A stretch of 64,000 nucleotides of DNA, from NCBI RefSeq assembly GCF_026241225.1, contig NZ_JAPFQP010000003.1, positions 336,380 through 400,379 of the forward strand. The letters are read 5' to 3'. The stretch is from Lentiprolixibacter aurantiacus. GTDB taxonomy: Bacteria; Bacteroidota; Bacteroidia; Flavobacteriales; Flavobacteriaceae. Each line of letters begins with the position of its first letter. Position 1 is the stretch's first letter. A program made the translations under genes and the position numbers. Below, piece by piece: positions 27,136 to 36,987 of the stretch. The notes under the pieces are model-generated. The model saw only the letters and a list, made by a program, of their open reading frames with translations. It had not been told where the DNA came from and made no database searches.

Positions 27136-27746
27136 CACTGTATATTTAAAGAGAACATTTCCTCGCCCTCGAGCGTACCCGAAAGGTAATCATTTGGCTT
27201 TACTCTACCAACACCGGCAGGGGTTCCTGTGAACAGGATATCTCCTTTTTTTAAGGTAAAAAAAGAAGATACATAGCTAATCAGCTCATCAACCTTCCAC
27301 AACATCTTTGCGGTATGGCCCTCCTGAACCAGTTGCTGGTTTTTATACAACGAAAAATGGAGGTTATCGATATGCGGCAGGGAATTTTTCTGTACCCATT
27401 TGCCAATCACCGCAGCCCCGTCAAAACCCTTTGCCTTTTCCCATGGCAACCCTTTATCCTTGAGTTTTTTTTGAAGATCCCTGGCCGTAAAATCTATCCC
27501 CAGCCCAATTTCGTCGTAGTATTTGTATGCGAATCGCGACTGTATGTGTTTGCCCACTTTTTTGATCTTGACCAGCAATTCCACCTCGTAATGGATATCC
27601 TCCGAAAATTCAGGAATAAAAAAATCCTGTTCCTTTGGAAGTACCGCCGAATCTGGTTTAATAAAGACCACAGGTTCTGAAGGTCGTTCGTTCGAGAGTT
27701 CCTCAATATGTTCCGTATAGTTCCGTCCTATGCAGATAATTTTCAT
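27135..27746 (-). CDS. Fumarylacetoacetate hydrolase-family protein
   Basis: 203 residues of the FAH fold that cleaves or decarboxylates beta-dicarbonyl compounds; small members are often acylpyruvases or oxaloacetate decarboxylases. Metal ligands are visible in HYEVELLVKI and GLGIDFTARDLQ, and the C-terminus has GDILFTGTPAGVG. Substrate not determinable. It lies in the minus-strand group between the exonuclease and the Hpt gene. Confidence 0.9.
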   Translation of the reverse strand: MKIICIGRNYTEHIEELSNERPSEPVVFIKPDSAVLPKEQDFFIPEFSEDIHYEVELLVKIKKVGKHIQSRFAYKYYDEIGLGIDFTARDLQKKLKDKGLPWEKAKGFDGAAVIGKWVQKNSLPHIDNLHFSLYKNQQLVQEGHTAKMLWKVDELISYVSSFFTLKKGDILFTGTPAGVGRVKPNDYLSGTLEGEEMFSLNIQ

Positions 27747-27765
27747 AAATCTGAATTCCTAAGGA

Positions 27766-28542
27766 TTATCCCAATCTGTTATTTAGGCTGCTCAGCTTGA
27801 TCTGGGTGAGTACCTTTTTGGTGTAGCGAGGGAAGTCGGCATTGAGTATCCACCCGAAATATCCCGGTTCAGATTCCAGTACATCCAATACCTTTCTGCC
27901 TTTGTGCTTGCCGAAGGAAAAAGCCTCCTCTCCATCGTCATCCAGCACAATAAAGCCTGCCAGATCAACGGCCGTTTTACGGTGGGAAAACTCGGAAAGT
28001 TTTTTAACGTCGTTTTCCAGCTCCGGGTATTTTTCAATTTGTGCCAGTAATACTTCATAAGTAGCCTGGGTATCTGCCTCTGCACTATGGGCATCATTCA
28101 ATTCCCTGTCGCAATAAAAAAGATATGCAGCAGACAGCGTACGTTGCTCCATCTTATGAAATATAGCCTGAACGTCAACGGTATTCCTGTTTTTCAGGTC
28201 GAACTCAATCCCCACCCTCAACATCTCCTCCGCAAGCAGGGGAATGTCAAAGCGATCTGAGTTAAAACCTGCCAGATCGCAGTCCCTGATCATATTCCAG
28301 ATGGTATGTGACAGTTCTTTGAAGGTAGGCTCTGAAGCGACCTTTTCGTTAGTAATGCCGTGAATGGCGGAAGCTTCGGCAGGAATATCCATTTCCGGAT
28401 TAACCAGCCAGGTCTTGCTTTCTTTATTTCCGTTTGGATAGATCTTAAGGATAGCAATTTCTACGATACGATCATTAACGACATTGGTCCCAGTGGTTTC
28501 CAGGTCGAAAAAGCAAATGGGTTTATTGAGCTTTAGTTCCAT
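27766..28542 (-). CDS. DnaQ-like 3'-5' exonuclease with C-terminal ExoX-type module
   Basis: 258 residues. The DEDDh exonuclease motifs are FFDLETTGTNVVNDRIVE (Asp and Glu of ExoI), GFNSDRFDIPLL (ExoII Asp) and HSAEADTQATYEVL (ExoIII His and Asp). After about residue 205 comes FSFGKHKGRKVLDVL with GYFGWIL, a DUF3820-like module also found at the end of exonuclease X. It may proofread DNA polymerase III or act in repair. Between the E2 gene and the FAH gene. Confidence 0.9.
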   Translation of the reverse strand: MELKLNKPICFFDLETTGTNVVNDRIVEIAILKIYPNGNKESKTWLVNPEMDIPAEASAIHGITNEKVASEPTFKELSHTIWNMIRDCDLAGFNSDRFDIPLLAEEMLRVGIEFDLKNRNTVDVQAIFHKMEQRTLSAAYLFYCDRELNDAHSAEADTQATYEVLLAQIEKYPELENDVKKLSEFSHRKTAVDLAGFIVLDDDGEEAFSFGKHKGRKVLDVLESEPGYFGWILNADFPRYTKKVLTQIKLSSLNNRLG

Positions 28543-28581
28543 GTATTCAGATCAAAGGCAGTAGGCAACACCTTTGGTTTT

Positions 28582-29949
28582 TTAGATTTCCCTGTCCGGG
28601 TCCCAGGATTCAAGATATTCGGCAACAGCCTTGATAAATGTTCCTCCCAGGGCACCATTTACTACCCTGTGGTCGTAACTATGCGAAAGGAACATCTTGC
28701 TGCGTATCCCTATAAAATCACCCTGAGGGGTTTCGATAACTGAAGGGACTTTACGAATTGCTCCGAGGGCCAGGATGCCTACCTGGGGCTGATTAATGAT
28801 AGGTGTACCGAAAACACTGCCAAAAGTACCCACATTGGTCACGGTATAGGTTCCTCCCTGGATCTCATCGGGCTTTAAATCATTATTCCGGGCCCGGTTT
28901 GCGAGGTCGTTTACCACCTTGGCCATCCCCACAAGGTTGAGCTGATCGGCATTTTTGATAACGGGTACAATAAGATTCCCGTCGGCAAGGGCCGTGGCCA
29001 TCCCGATATTGATATTCTTCTTTTTTATGACCGAGTCACCCTGAACCGAAATATTCATCATCGGGTAGTTCTTCAGGGCTTTGGCAACAGCTTCCATGAA
29101 AATTGGGGTGAATGTTAGTTTTTCACCTTCCCTTTGCTGGAAGACAGTTTTCATTTTATTTCTCCATGCCACCAGGTTGGTTACATCAACCTCGATAAAA
29201 CTTTGCACATGTGCCGACGTGGAAACACTCTCTGTCATGTGTTGTGCGATCAATTTACCCATTCGGGTCATTGGAATAACCTCATCCTCAGCGCCTGCCG
29301 TAACAGGAGTGGCTACCCGGGCTGCCGGCTTTGGAGCAGTTTTTACTTCAGGTGTGGGAACAGCTTTTATTTCAGGTGTGGGAGCAGCTTCAGGCTGTTC
29401 CGCTGTTGGCACTGCAGCTCCGCCTTTTCTGGAAGCGATATAATCCAGGATATCATTTTTGGTAACCCGGCCTTCCAGACCGCTTCCGGCAATGGCATCC
29501 AGTTCTTCCAGGGATATACCTTCCTTTTTCGCTATATTTTTTACAAGAGGAGAATAGAATCTTTCGGACTGGCTGTAATCCGCTTCCGGAGCCGATACCT
29601 TTTCCTGTACCTCCTTCACTTGTTGCTCAATAACCGCTGCAGTCTCAGGAACAAGTTCAGGCTCTGCCGTTTCAACCGCTGCAGGCGTTTCTTCCACTTC
29701 GGCCTCACCATCCAATTGAATCACAGCAACAATTTCTCCTACCTTTATAACGTCATCCACATCGAACCTCTTCTCAACCAAAACCCCTTCCACCTCGCTG
29801 GGAACTTCTGAATCTACCTTATCCGTGGCAATTTCAAAAACCGCCTCATCCATTTCGATAGTATCGCCAACTTCCTTTAACCATGAGGTCAATGTTGCCT
29901 CAGCAACACTTTCTCCCATTTGCGGCAATTTCAGCTCAAATTTTGACAT
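28582..29949 (-). CDS. Dihydrolipoamide acyltransferase (E2) of a 2-oxoacid dehydrogenase
   Basis: 455 residues. The N-terminal lipoyl domain has the lipoylated Lys in EIATDKVDSEVP (about residue 43). A long Ala/Pro/Glu linker, an E3/E1-binding domain (YSPLVKNIAKKEGISLEELDAI) and an Ala/Pro linker follow, then the catalytic domain ending SHSYDHRVVNGALGG. In most E2 enzymes this motif is DHRxxDG; here the Asp is Asn, a change I believe occurs in other Bacteroidetes branched-chain-type E2s. The likely role is a branched-chain 2-oxoacid dehydrogenase. E1 and E3 are not adjacent. Confidence 0.9.
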   Translation of the reverse strand: MSKFELKLPQMGESVAEATLTSWLKEVGDTIEMDEAVFEIATDKVDSEVPSEVEGVLVEKRFDVDDVIKVGEIVAVIQLDGEAEVEETPAAVETAEPELVPETAAVIEQQVKEVQEKVSAPEADYSQSERFYSPLVKNIAKKEGISLEELDAIAGSGLEGRVTKNDILDYIASRKGGAAVPTAEQPEAAPTPEIKAVPTPEVKTAPKPAARVATPVTAGAEDEVIPMTRMGKLIAQHMTESVSTSAHVQSFIEVDVTNLVAWRNKMKTVFQQREGEKLTFTPIFMEAVAKALKNYPMMNISVQGDSVIKKKNINIGMATALADGNLIVPVIKNADQLNLVGMAKVVNDLANRARNNDLKPDEIQGGTYTVTNVGTFGSVFGTPIINQPQVGILALGAIRKVPSVIETPQGDFIGIRSKMFLSHSYDHRVVNGALGGTFIKAVAEYLESWDPDREI

Positions 29950-29986
29950 ATTGGTATTTTTAAGGCCCTTTATTTATTTCGGTTTG

Positions 29987-29994
29987 CAAAATTA
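29987..29994 (-). promoter_or_regulatory. -7 box upstream of the E2 gene
   Basis: On the minus strand TAATTTTG (TAnnTTTG), 37 bases before the ATG. Confidence 0.5.
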
Positions 29995-30037
29995 ATAAAA
30001 AATACTCTATTTTTTTAAACTTCTTGTAAAGTTGATA

Positions 30038-30658
30038 TTACGAAATCCTGAGGGATCCCTCAAAGGGAATCCTGTTTACGATACTCCGTCCCAGGGTAAC
30101 CTCATCGGCATATTCCAGTTCATCACCTACAGGTATTCCACGGGCTATTGTCGAGGTTTTTACCTCAATGCCCTGCAACTGCTTATAGATATAAAAGTTA
30201 GTGGTATCACCCTCCATGGTAGCACTCAGTGCAAAGATTAACTCATTGACCTTCCCTGTTTTTACTTTGGCCACTAGTTGAGCTATGCTCAGGTCCTGGG
30301 GCCCGACACCCTCAATCGGAGAAATTTTACCCCCAAGAACATGGTAGTGCCCAACGAACTGACCGGTATTCTCAATGGCCATTACATCGCGGATATCTTC
30401 GACTACGCAAACAGTAGCCTCGTCCCTTTTCGGATTGGAACAGATCTCACATAATTCCTGATCAGATATATTATGGCAGTTGGAACAGAAGCAGATATCC
30501 TCGCGAAGCGCGGTCAAAGCCTTGCTTAACTGGGCAGTCTGGGTCTCTGGCCGCTTGAGCAGGTGCAAGACCAGGCGCAGTGCGGTCCGCTTACCAATAC
30601 CGGGTAGCTGAGACATCTCATACACGGCGTTTTCTAGGAGTTTAGAGGAAAATTCCAT
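30038..30658 (-). CDS. recR: Recombination mediator RecR
   Basis: 206-residue DNA-repair protein acting with RecF and RecO to load RecA at gaps. The helix-hairpin-helix is [18 protein letters not shown], the C4 zinc finger is [18 protein letters not shown], and the Toprim domain begins [15 protein letters not shown]. Length normal. Divergent from the symporter gene. Confidence 0.96.
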   Translation of the reverse strand: MEFSSKLLENAVYEMSQLPGIGKRTALRLVLHLLKRPETQTAQLSKALTALREDICFCSNCHNISDQELCEICSNPKRDEATVCVVEDIRDVMAIENTGQFVGHYHVLGGKISPIEGVGPQDLSIAQLVAKVKTGKVNELIFALSATMEGDTTNFYIYKQLQGIEVKTSTIARGIPVGDELEYADEVTLGRSIVNRIPFEGSLRIS

Positions 30659-30716
30659 AATCGCAAAATTACGTAATGTTTTAAGTTTTTGTACTTTGCG
30701 ACTGAAATTTCTTTCT

Positions 30717-32198
30717 ATGACAGGCTCGCATATTCTGCTGCTTATCGGCGGCTATTTTGTATTGCTATTGCTGATCTCTTACTTCACCGGAAAGAACGAT
30801 TCCAATACCGACTTTTTCAAGGCAGGAAAGCAATCTCCCTGGTATCTCGTGGCCTTTGGCATGATTGGCGCTTCCCTGTCTGGCGTAACCTTTATTTCTG
30901 TACCGGGATGGGTAGAAAGTTCACAATTCAGTTATATGCAGGTGGTATTTGGCTATCTGGCCGGATATTTTGTGATTGCCTTTATCCTTCTTCCGCTTTA
31001 TTACCGATTGAATGTTACCTCTATCTATGAATACCTTTTGGGCCGCTTTGGGCATGTGAGTTATAAAATTGGGGCCTTGTCTTTCTTTGTATCCCGGGTA
31101 CTGGGGGCATCCTTTCGCCTGTTCCTGGTAGCTATTGTTTTGCAGCAATTTGTTTTTGACGCCTGGCATGTTCCCTTTGAAGTAACGGTGTTATTGTCCA
31201 TTTTACTGATATGGGTCTACACCTTCCGGGGTGGCATAAAAACCATTGTCTGGACAGACACCTTGCAAACCCTATTCATGCTGTTGTCTGTTTGTTTGTC
31301 GATTTACTTCATCAACCAGCAGCTGGACTGGAGTTTTTCCGAATTTTTCAATTCTGAAGAACTACGGGCCTATAGCCAGATTTTATTTACGGATGACTTT
31401 TTTACAAAGAACCACTTTATCAAATCCTTTGTTGGGGGAATGTTCATTACCATTTGCATGACAGGGCTGGACCAGGATATGATGCAGAAAAACCTTACCT
31501 GCAGAAACCTGAAAGAAGCACAGACCAACATGGTCTCCTTTAGTGTGGTCCTTATCGCGGTTAATTTTATTTTCCTGCTACTGGGAGCCTTGCTCTTTAT
31601 ATACGCCGACAAATTCAACGTAGCCACGCCCCTCATGGACGGGGCTCCAAAATCTGATTTGCTTTTTCCTGAAATAGCCCTCAACAGCGGACTGGGGCTT
31701 ACGGTTGGGATTACTTTTATACTGGGGCTGATTGCAGCCGCGTACAGCAGTGCAGACAGCGCGCTGACCTCATTGACCACCTCTTTTTGTATTGACTTCC
31801 TCAACATAGGGAAAAAGCCCGAAGGCTCTCAAAAAAGGATCAGAAAACGCACACATATATGGATGAGTGGCCTCCTGGTTGTGGTCGTCATCATTTTCAA
31901 ATATGTCCTGGATCGCAATGTAATTGACGGCTTGCTAACCGTGGCAACCTATACCTATGGTCCGCTTTTGGGCCTGTTCTCCTTCGGCATATTCACCCGA
32001 TACCAGGTGAAGGACCAATATGTCTGGGTTGTGGCCCTGATATCCGTGCTGAGCATTGTCCTGCTGGCCAATCTGCCCTCAGATTACCTTGGAGGTTATC
32101 AGGTTGGCTATGAGCTGTTGCCCATAAATGGTCTCATCACCTTTATTGGGCTTTATCTTATCCGCAAAAAGAAAGAAAACACTAAAACTGTTGTGTAG
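30717..32198 (+). CDS. Sodium:solute symporter family protein
   Basis: 493 residues from the ATG preceding [19 protein letters not shown]; a TTG 21 bases upstream is less likely. About 13 hydrophobic segments typical of the SSS family, with [15 protein letters not shown] early, [15 protein letters not shown] in the middle and [18 protein letters not shown] near residue 345, which includes the conserved sodium-site serines. It imports a small organic solute using the sodium gradient; substrate unknown. Its 3' end overlaps the convergent CoA-binding gene by 17 bases. Confidence 0.9.
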   Translation: MTGSHILLLIGGYFVLLLLISYFTGKNDSNTDFFKAGKQSPWYLVAFGMIGASLSGVTFISVPGWVESSQFSYMQVVFGYLAGYFVIAFILLPLYYRLNVTSIYEYLLGRFGHVSYKIGALSFFVSRVLGASFRLFLVAIVLQQFVFDAWHVPFEVTVLLSILLIWVYTFRGGIKTIVWTDTLQTLFMLLSVCLSIYFINQQLDWSFSEFFNSEELRAYSQILFTDDFFTKNHFIKSFVGGMFITICMTGLDQDMMQKNLTCRNLKEAQTNMVSFSVVLIAVNFIFLLLGALLFIYADKFNVATPLMDGAPKSDLLFPEIALNSGLGLTVGITFILGLIAAAYSSADSALTSLTTSFCIDFLNIGKKPEGSQKRIRKRTHIWMSGLLVVVVIIFKYVLDRNVIDGLLTVATYTYGPLLGLFSFGIFTRYQVKDQYVWVVALISVLSIVLLANLPSDYLGGYQVGYELLPINGLITFIGLYLIRKKKENTKTVV

Positions 32199-32541
32199 AC
32201 AGTAACACCAGGGTACAGGAGTTTTCTGCAGCAATTCCGTTGGCCTCCAGCAACCGGGCGAATTCATTATTTTCCGTACCTGGATTGAAGATTACCCGCT
32301 TTGGTTTAAGTGCCAGAATATCCTGATAATATTGCTGCTGTGTAGCAGGTCTAAGATAAAGGCTAACGGTGTGGATATCCTCCAACCCTTCCAGAGAATT
32401 CCGGACCGGTACTCCGGATACATTACCTTCCCGGATTCCAAAACCATGTGTTTCAATGCCTTGAGCAACCAGTCGCTCTATGGCATAATAACTATATCGA
32501 TCGGGCTTGAGTGAGGCCCCAAATACTAAGGTTCTTTTCAC
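32182..32541 (-). CDS. CoA-binding domain protein (YccU type)
   Basis: 119 residues, a single Rossmann-like CoA-binding domain: [20 protein letters not shown] at the start, [23 protein letters not shown] in the middle and [16 protein letters not shown]. Family members bind CoA or a related nucleotide; the cellular role is not established. It overlaps the symporter gene at the 3' end, so the two transcripts are antisense. Confidence 0.88.
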   Translation of the reverse strand: MKRTLVFGASLKPDRYSYYAIERLVAQGIETHGFGIREGNVSGVPVRNSLEGLEDIHTVSLYLRPATQQQYYQDILALKPKRVIFNPGTENNEFARLLEANGIAAENSCTLVLLSTQQF

Positions 32542-32614
32542 AATTGCAGTTTCGCTGTTAAAGATTGTTAATTACTGTAACGAATCCTGATTAAAGCCGT
32601 CTATTAACTATATA

Positions 32615-32622
32615 CAAAAGTA
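32615..32622 (-). promoter_or_regulatory. -7 box for the CoA-binding protein gene
   Basis: On the minus strand TACTTTTG, matching TAnnTTTG, about 75 bases before the start codon; no clear TTG upstream. Confidence 0.45.
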
Positions 32623-32694
32623 CTTAATATCATTGATAGGGCTGTAATTTTATAGTTAATGGTTAGTGTTTAGTATAGCTTATCAATGAGTAAC

Positions 32695-32720
32695 CCCGAC
32701 TTTCACGTCGGGGTTTTTCT
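32695..32720 (+). terminator. Orphan intrinsic terminator
   Basis: A 7-bp perfect stem CCCCGAC/GTCGGGG with a six-base loop and a plus-strand T run, lying between divergently transcribed genes. Confidence 0.8.
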
Positions 32721-32874
32721 TTATTTAACAATCCGGTCACAAAGGCTGAATTTAAACCCGATTCACGGTATTTCACCGGCAAGGTTCAACTAAATATTTT
32801 TCATTCTCGTGTAACATAAACACCTGTTCATCGTCAACTAAGTATCATCAATCATCATCAAAAAACGATCAACC

Positions 32875-35322
32875 ATGAAAAAATTATTTGGGCTACTTGC
32901 CCTGCTCACCCAATTTTCCCTAATAGCAAATACTGACTCCCTTACTACCGATATCAAAATCGGATCCATTTCCGGTAAGGTAATAGATAAAAGTCTCAAT
33001 TCCCCCATCCCCTATGCCGCTGTTGTTATCAAATCTTCTGAAGATCAGAGTATGGTAACCGGTGGGATAACCACAGACGACGGAGACTTTGAGATAAGCC
33101 TTCCTGAAGGGGAATTCGAGGTAGAAGTACAATTCCTGGGGTACAAGACTCACAAAACTAATATTATCATTACCAAAAAGAACCGGAAGTTGTCCCTGGG
33201 AACCATTGTACTGGAGGAAGAAGCCGAGGCACTGAGTGAAGTGGAAGTAGTGGCAGAACGAACAACCATTGAGCAACGAATAGACCGGAAAGTGGTCAAT
33301 GTAGGAAAGGACCTCACAACGGCAGGGGCCACTGCATCAGACATTATGAATAACATCCCGTCAGTTAACCTGGACCAGCAGACCGGGCAGCTGACCCTAA
33401 GGGGAAACTCCAACGTCAGGGTTATGGTAGACGGTAAGCTGTCTAATGTACCTGTAGCCCAGTTGCTTCGCCAGATTCCCTCAACCTCTATAAAATCAAT
33501 TGAATTGATCACCAACCCTTCAGCCAAATACAATCCGGAGGGCATGAGTGGGATCATCAATATTATACTGCATAAAAATGCCAATATTGGTTTCAACGGA
33601 AACTTAAATACCGGCTTAACGGTAGGGATAGAGGCAAAGTTCAACAGTTCCCTGGACCTGAACTACCGCAACGGGAAATTCAACTTCTACGGGAATTACG
33701 GCAACAATGTTGGCAAATATGTAAATGACGGAAATATCCTGAGGGTAGATGAAAATGCAGAACAATTCTTCGATATCCTTGACAACAATAAGTCGCATTT
33801 GCTGAAAGCAGGGGTTGATTTTTATCTTAATGACAAGAATACCATCTCCTTCTTCACCAACCAGAACTTCAACAATGGCAGGACTAATGCAATTACCGAT
33901 GTTTTTTATTACGACGATCCTGTAAGGGATAACAGCCAGACCTTTGTGAGTGATTCTGAAAACCACAGTGAGCAATACAATTTTGACTACAAACTGGACT
34001 TCAAGAAGGAAGGACATAACCTGGAGCTGGAAGTTGACCACAACCGTTTTGACCGGGATGAAGAAGCCAATTTCAGGATAACAGGCGCAAATTTGTTCCC
34101 CAGCTACACGGATTTTGTAGACACCAGGAGAACGCAAACCTTCGTAAACCTCGATTATGTAAACCCGATTGATTCCATTTCAAAAATTGAAGCCGGCCTG
34201 GAGTCCCGAACATTTGAAACCGAAGTGGACTACAATTCCACAGGCCTTTCATTCAACAGCAGTGGAGATCTGGTACCAACCCCAAGTACGGACTTTGTTT
34301 ATGGCATGGATATATACTCGGCTTATGTAACTTTTGGGCAGAAACGCAACAAATGGTCCTATCAACTGGGGCTGCGGGTGGAAGATGTAACCGTAAAGGC
34401 AGACACCAATACCGTAAGAGCTTTTACAGATGAATACACACAGGTATACCCTTCTGCTTTCCTTACATATACACCAAGTGAAAAAGATCAGTTCCAGATA
34501 AGTGTAAGCAGGCGCGTAGATCGGCCCGGACTTACCCAGGTAAATCCGATCCGGGAGTGGGCAACACCCTTGATTTCTTCCTTTGGAAACCCAACTCTGG
34601 TTCCCCAGTTTACCAATTCTGTGGAGACAAATTATACGCACCGATTTAAAAACGGAAGCCTGACTGCAGGTGTATTTTACAGATCAATCAAGGACGAGAT
34701 AAACCGGGCTGTTTACATAGACCGCCTGGACCTGAATAAAATCATCCTGACCTTTGACAACTTTGACCGGACTGACGCCTACGGCGTGGAAATCTCAGCA
34801 AATTACCGGCCTACCAAATGGTGGAGCATCAATGGTAGCTTTGATATGTTCTCGCAAACGCAGCGCGGTCTGACTGAAAGCCTGACCACTACAGACCCGA
34901 ACCCAACAGAGGACGATATTGTTACACAAAACCTGGAGGTTGATAACAGAGCATGGAACCTTAGGGTAAACAATATGTTTAAAGCAACGAAAAAACTGAC
35001 CTTCCAGGCGTTTGGATTCTACAGGGGATCTAACAGAACCATACAGTTTGAAATGGAACCCATGTACTTTGTAAACCTGGGGGCACGCTATAGCTTCGCT
35101 CAGGGCAAAGGCACCTTTTCTCTGAACTTCAACGATGTTTTCAACACCATGCGTTTTGCCTTTGACGGGGACCAGCCCTATGCACAAACCGGAGGTTTCA
35201 ATTGGGAAAGCCAGAATGTATATGCCGGTCTTTCCTATCGCTTTGGAAGTGGAAAAAACAGGGCCATGAAAAGAAAACGAAGAGACGATAATACCAAACA
35301 AGGTGGAGGCGGAATCTTATAA
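32875..35322 (+). CDS. TonB-dependent-receptor-like outer-membrane beta-barrel protein
   Basis: 815 residues. After a signal peptide (LLALLTQFSLIANT) comes a carboxypeptidase-regulatory-like domain (ISGKVIDKSLNSPIPYAAV, about residues 33-110), then a plug-type domain with DIMNNIPSVNLDQQTGQLTL and GMSGIINIIL, then a large barrel of the OMP_b-brl_3 type ending QNVYAGLSYRFGSG and a basic tail. Such proteins import ligands or act in surface attachment; no SusD partner is adjacent, so it is not a SusC/D pair. A strong terminator follows. Ligand unknown. Confidence 0.9.
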   Translation: MKKLFGLLALLTQFSLIANTDSLTTDIKIGSISGKVIDKSLNSPIPYAAVVIKSSEDQSMVTGGITTDDGDFEISLPEGEFEVEVQFLGYKTHKTNIIITKKNRKLSLGTIVLEEEAEALSEVEVVAERTTIEQRIDRKVVNVGKDLTTAGATASDIMNNIPSVNLDQQTGQLTLRGNSNVRVMVDGKLSNVPVAQLLRQIPSTSIKSIELITNPSAKYNPEGMSGIINIILHKNANIGFNGNLNTGLTVGIEAKFNSSLDLNYRNGKFNFYGNYGNNVGKYVNDGNILRVDENAEQFFDILDNNKSHLLKAGVDFYLNDKNTISFFTNQNFNNGRTNAITDVFYYDDPVRDNSQTFVSDSENHSEQYNFDYKLDFKKEGHNLELEVDHNRFDRDEEANFRITGANLFPSYTDFVDTRRTQTFVNLDYVNPIDSISKIEAGLESRTFETEVDYNSTGLSFNSSGDLVPTPSTDFVYGMDIYSAYVTFGQKRNKWSYQLGLRVEDVTVKADTNTVRAFTDEYTQVYPSAFLTYTPSEKDQFQISVSRRVDRPGLTQVNPIREWATPLISSFGNPTLVPQFTNSVETNYTHRFKNGSLTAGVFYRSIKDEINRAVYIDRLDLNKIILTFDNFDRTDAYGVEISANYRPTKWWSINGSFDMFSQTQRGLTESLTTTDPNPTEDDIVTQNLEVDNRAWNLRVNNMFKATKKLTFQAFGFYRGSNRTIQFEMEPMYFVNLGARYSFAQGKGTFSLNFNDVFNTMRFAFDGDQPYAQTGGFNWESQNVYAGLSYRFGSGKNRAMKRKRRDDNTKQGGGGIL

Positions 35323-35381
35323 GATGGATTGATTGATACCGGAAGGTGGGTTGGTTGACTTCCGGGTATGCCTTCAATTCA

Positions 35382-35416
35382 AAACCCTGACATCTTAAGA
35401 TGGTCAGGGTTTTTTT
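35382..35416 (+). terminator. Intrinsic terminator after the TonB-receptor-like gene
   Basis: AACCCTGAC pairs with GTCAGGGTT around the inner palindrome ATCTTAAGAT and is followed by a T run. It slightly overlaps the end of the convergent PNPOx-like gene. Confidence 0.85.
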
Positions 35417-35966
35417 ATGGCTTTTCCCCAAATATTCCCGTTGGATGCCCATCCAGGCTGATTTGGTTCTTTTGCTCGAGATATTCCTGCAATCCGGACT
35501 CTCCCTTATTCCGGGCCCAGTCATTTAGCAAATCCCTGTCCTCCCGAAATTCCATCAGGGGAACAGCCATTCCACAGGAAGTCTGAACCAGGTCTATATC
35601 CATTTCTATGATCTGACGGCTTCCGGGGGTTTCAGGAAAATGGGAAAGGTATTCCTGATACTTGGCATCCCTTGGGTGAAATACGGAAGCCTGCCCATAC
35701 AACCTCAGGATCAATGGTTTGCCTTCAAAAGCACAAAACATGATGGTCATGCGGGGTGTATGCTGTAAATGTGTGGCGGTTTCGTTTCCACTACCGGTGA
35801 GGTTCAGCCAGATTACTTTATTGGGGGAAATTACACGGAAGGCATCCATCCCCTTGGGGGATAAATTGATTGTTCCCCCGGACATGGCCGTGGCCACAAA
35901 AAATATATGTTGATCCTTAATAAAATCTACAAGTGAAGACGTGAGGGATTTAATTCTTTTTCCCAT
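35415..35966 (-). CDS. Pyridoxamine 5'-phosphate oxidase-family protein
   Basis: 183 residues with the split-barrel flavin-binding fold: FIKDQHIFFVATAM, GGTINLSPKGMDAFRVI and TATHLQHTPRMTIMFCAFEG-type strands. Relatives bind FMN or F420 and reduce varied substrates; it is not the vitamin B6 enzyme PdxH, which is longer and more conserved. It begins 10 bases downstream of the ketoacyl synthase gene, probably in one transcript. Confidence 0.83.
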   Translation of the reverse strand: MGKRIKSLTSSLVDFIKDQHIFFVATAMSGGTINLSPKGMDAFRVISPNKVIWLNLTGSGNETATHLQHTPRMTIMFCAFEGKPLILRLYGQASVFHPRDAKYQEYLSHFPETPGSRQIIEMDIDLVQTSCGMAVPLMEFREDRDLLNDWARNKGESGLQEYLEQKNQISLDGHPTGIFGEKP

Positions 35967-35976
35967 AACCTGAGTC

Positions 35977-36987
35977 TTAAGACCAGCGGATTATGACGCT
36001 TCCCCAGGTAAATCCACTACCAAAAGCAGCCAGCACCACAAGGTCTCCAGGCTTAACCTTCCCCTGCTCCCAGGCCTCGGTAAGGGCAATGGGAATAGAG
36101 GCCGCAGTGGTATTTCCATATTTCATGATGTTATTAAATACCTGATCATCGGAAAGCCTGAACTTCTTTTGGATAAACTGGGATATACGGAGATTAGCCT
36201 GGTGCGGGATCAGCATATCAATGTCCGTGGGTTGCAGGTTATTGGCCTGCAAGCCTTCCATAATAACCTCGCTGAAGCGCACCACCGCATTTTTGAACAC
36301 AAACTGCCCGTTCATGTAAGGATAATAAGAGGTCTCTTCCGGGTCATTGTCTTTGATAATATCTAAAATCCAGCGTTTCCCCATCCCTGGTGCGATAAGC
36401 GAAAGTTCTTCGGCATGTTCTCCCTCTGAATGCAGATGTGTAGACAGGATACCTTTGGTCGGATCTTCTTCCCGGCTCAATACCGCCGCACCAGCACCGT
36501 CTCCAAAAATAACTGTAACCCCTCTGCCCCTTGTGGTAAAATCCAGCCCGGTGGAATGTACCTCAGAACCTATAACCAGCACATTCTTATACATGCCGCT
36601 TTTGATGTACTGGTCGGCCAGTGAAATGCCGTAAACAAATCCGGAACATTGGTTTCGAATGTCTATCGCCCCCACTGTTTTTATACCCAGATCTCGCTGG
36701 ACCATCACCCCTGGGCCAGGGAAATAATAATCAGGGCTCAGCGTGGCAAAAACAATGAAGTCAATTTCGTCCTTATCTATACCGGCCCTGTCAATGGCTA
36801 TTTTCGCGGCCTTTACGCCCAGACTGGCAGTGGTATCCTCTCCTTTTATCACATGCCTCCTTTCTTTAATACCGGTCCGTTCCTGTATCCACTCGTCACT
36901 CGTATCCATCATCTTTGACAGATCGTCATTGGTCACCACGTTGTCCGGGACATAATATCCCAAACCAATAATTTTTGAGTTGTACAT
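35977..36987 (-). CDS. 3-oxoacyl-ACP synthase III family protein
   Basis: 336-residue thiolase-fold condensing enzyme. The catalytic triad of FabH is present: Cys in DIRNQCSGFVYGI (about residue 114), His in IPHQANLRIS (about 258) and Asn in YGNTTAASIPIAL (about 290). FabH starts fatty-acid synthesis by joining acetyl-CoA with malonyl-ACP. The usual fabH neighbours plsX and rpmF are absent, so this may be a second, specialised copy. Overall similarity and length are clear. Confidence 0.9.
   Translation of the reverse strand: MYNSKIIGLGYYVPDNVVTNDDLSKMMDTSDEWIQERTGIKERRHVIKGEDTTASLGVKAAKIAIDRAGIDKDEIDFIVFATLSPDYYFPGPGVMVQRDLGIKTVGAIDIRNQCSGFVYGISLADQYIKSGMYKNVLVIGSEVHSTGLDFTTRGRGVTVIFGDGAGAAVLSREEDPTKGILSTHLHSEGEHAEELSLIAPGMGKRWILDIIKDNDPEETSYYPYMNGQFVFKNAVVRFSEVIMEGLQANNLQPTDIDMLIPHQANLRISQFIQKKFRLSDDQVFNNIMKYGNTTAASIPIALTEAWEQGKVKPGDLVVLAAFGSGFTWGSVIIRWS

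Larger units (their letters stand above)
32604..32720 (+). ncRNA. Possible structured RNA ending at an orphan terminator
   Basis: The 333-base gap between two divergent genes (32542-32874) contains TTAACTATA (32604-32612) pairing with TATAGTTAA (32651-32659). Further on, CCCCGAC and GTCGGGG form a stem followed by TTTTTC on the plus strand. No gene on the plus strand ends here: the nearest upstream plus-strand gene stops at 32198. It may be a small RNA, a leader of the downstream receptor gene, or the end of a long symporter 3' UTR. I found no consensus promoter on the plus strand. The rest of the gap is AT-rich with nothing recognisable. Confidence 0.35.

Noticed and set aside
29134..29811. 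225-codon plus-strand frame within the E2 gene
   Set aside because: It follows from the repetitive Ala/Pro linker of the E2 protein read on the other strand; its Phe/Leu/Arg-rich content is not protein-like.
32875..35322. SusC/SusD-type polysaccharide utilisation locus
   Set aside because: No SusD-like gene or glycoside hydrolase is next to the receptor, and the barrel is of the OMP_b-brl_3 type.
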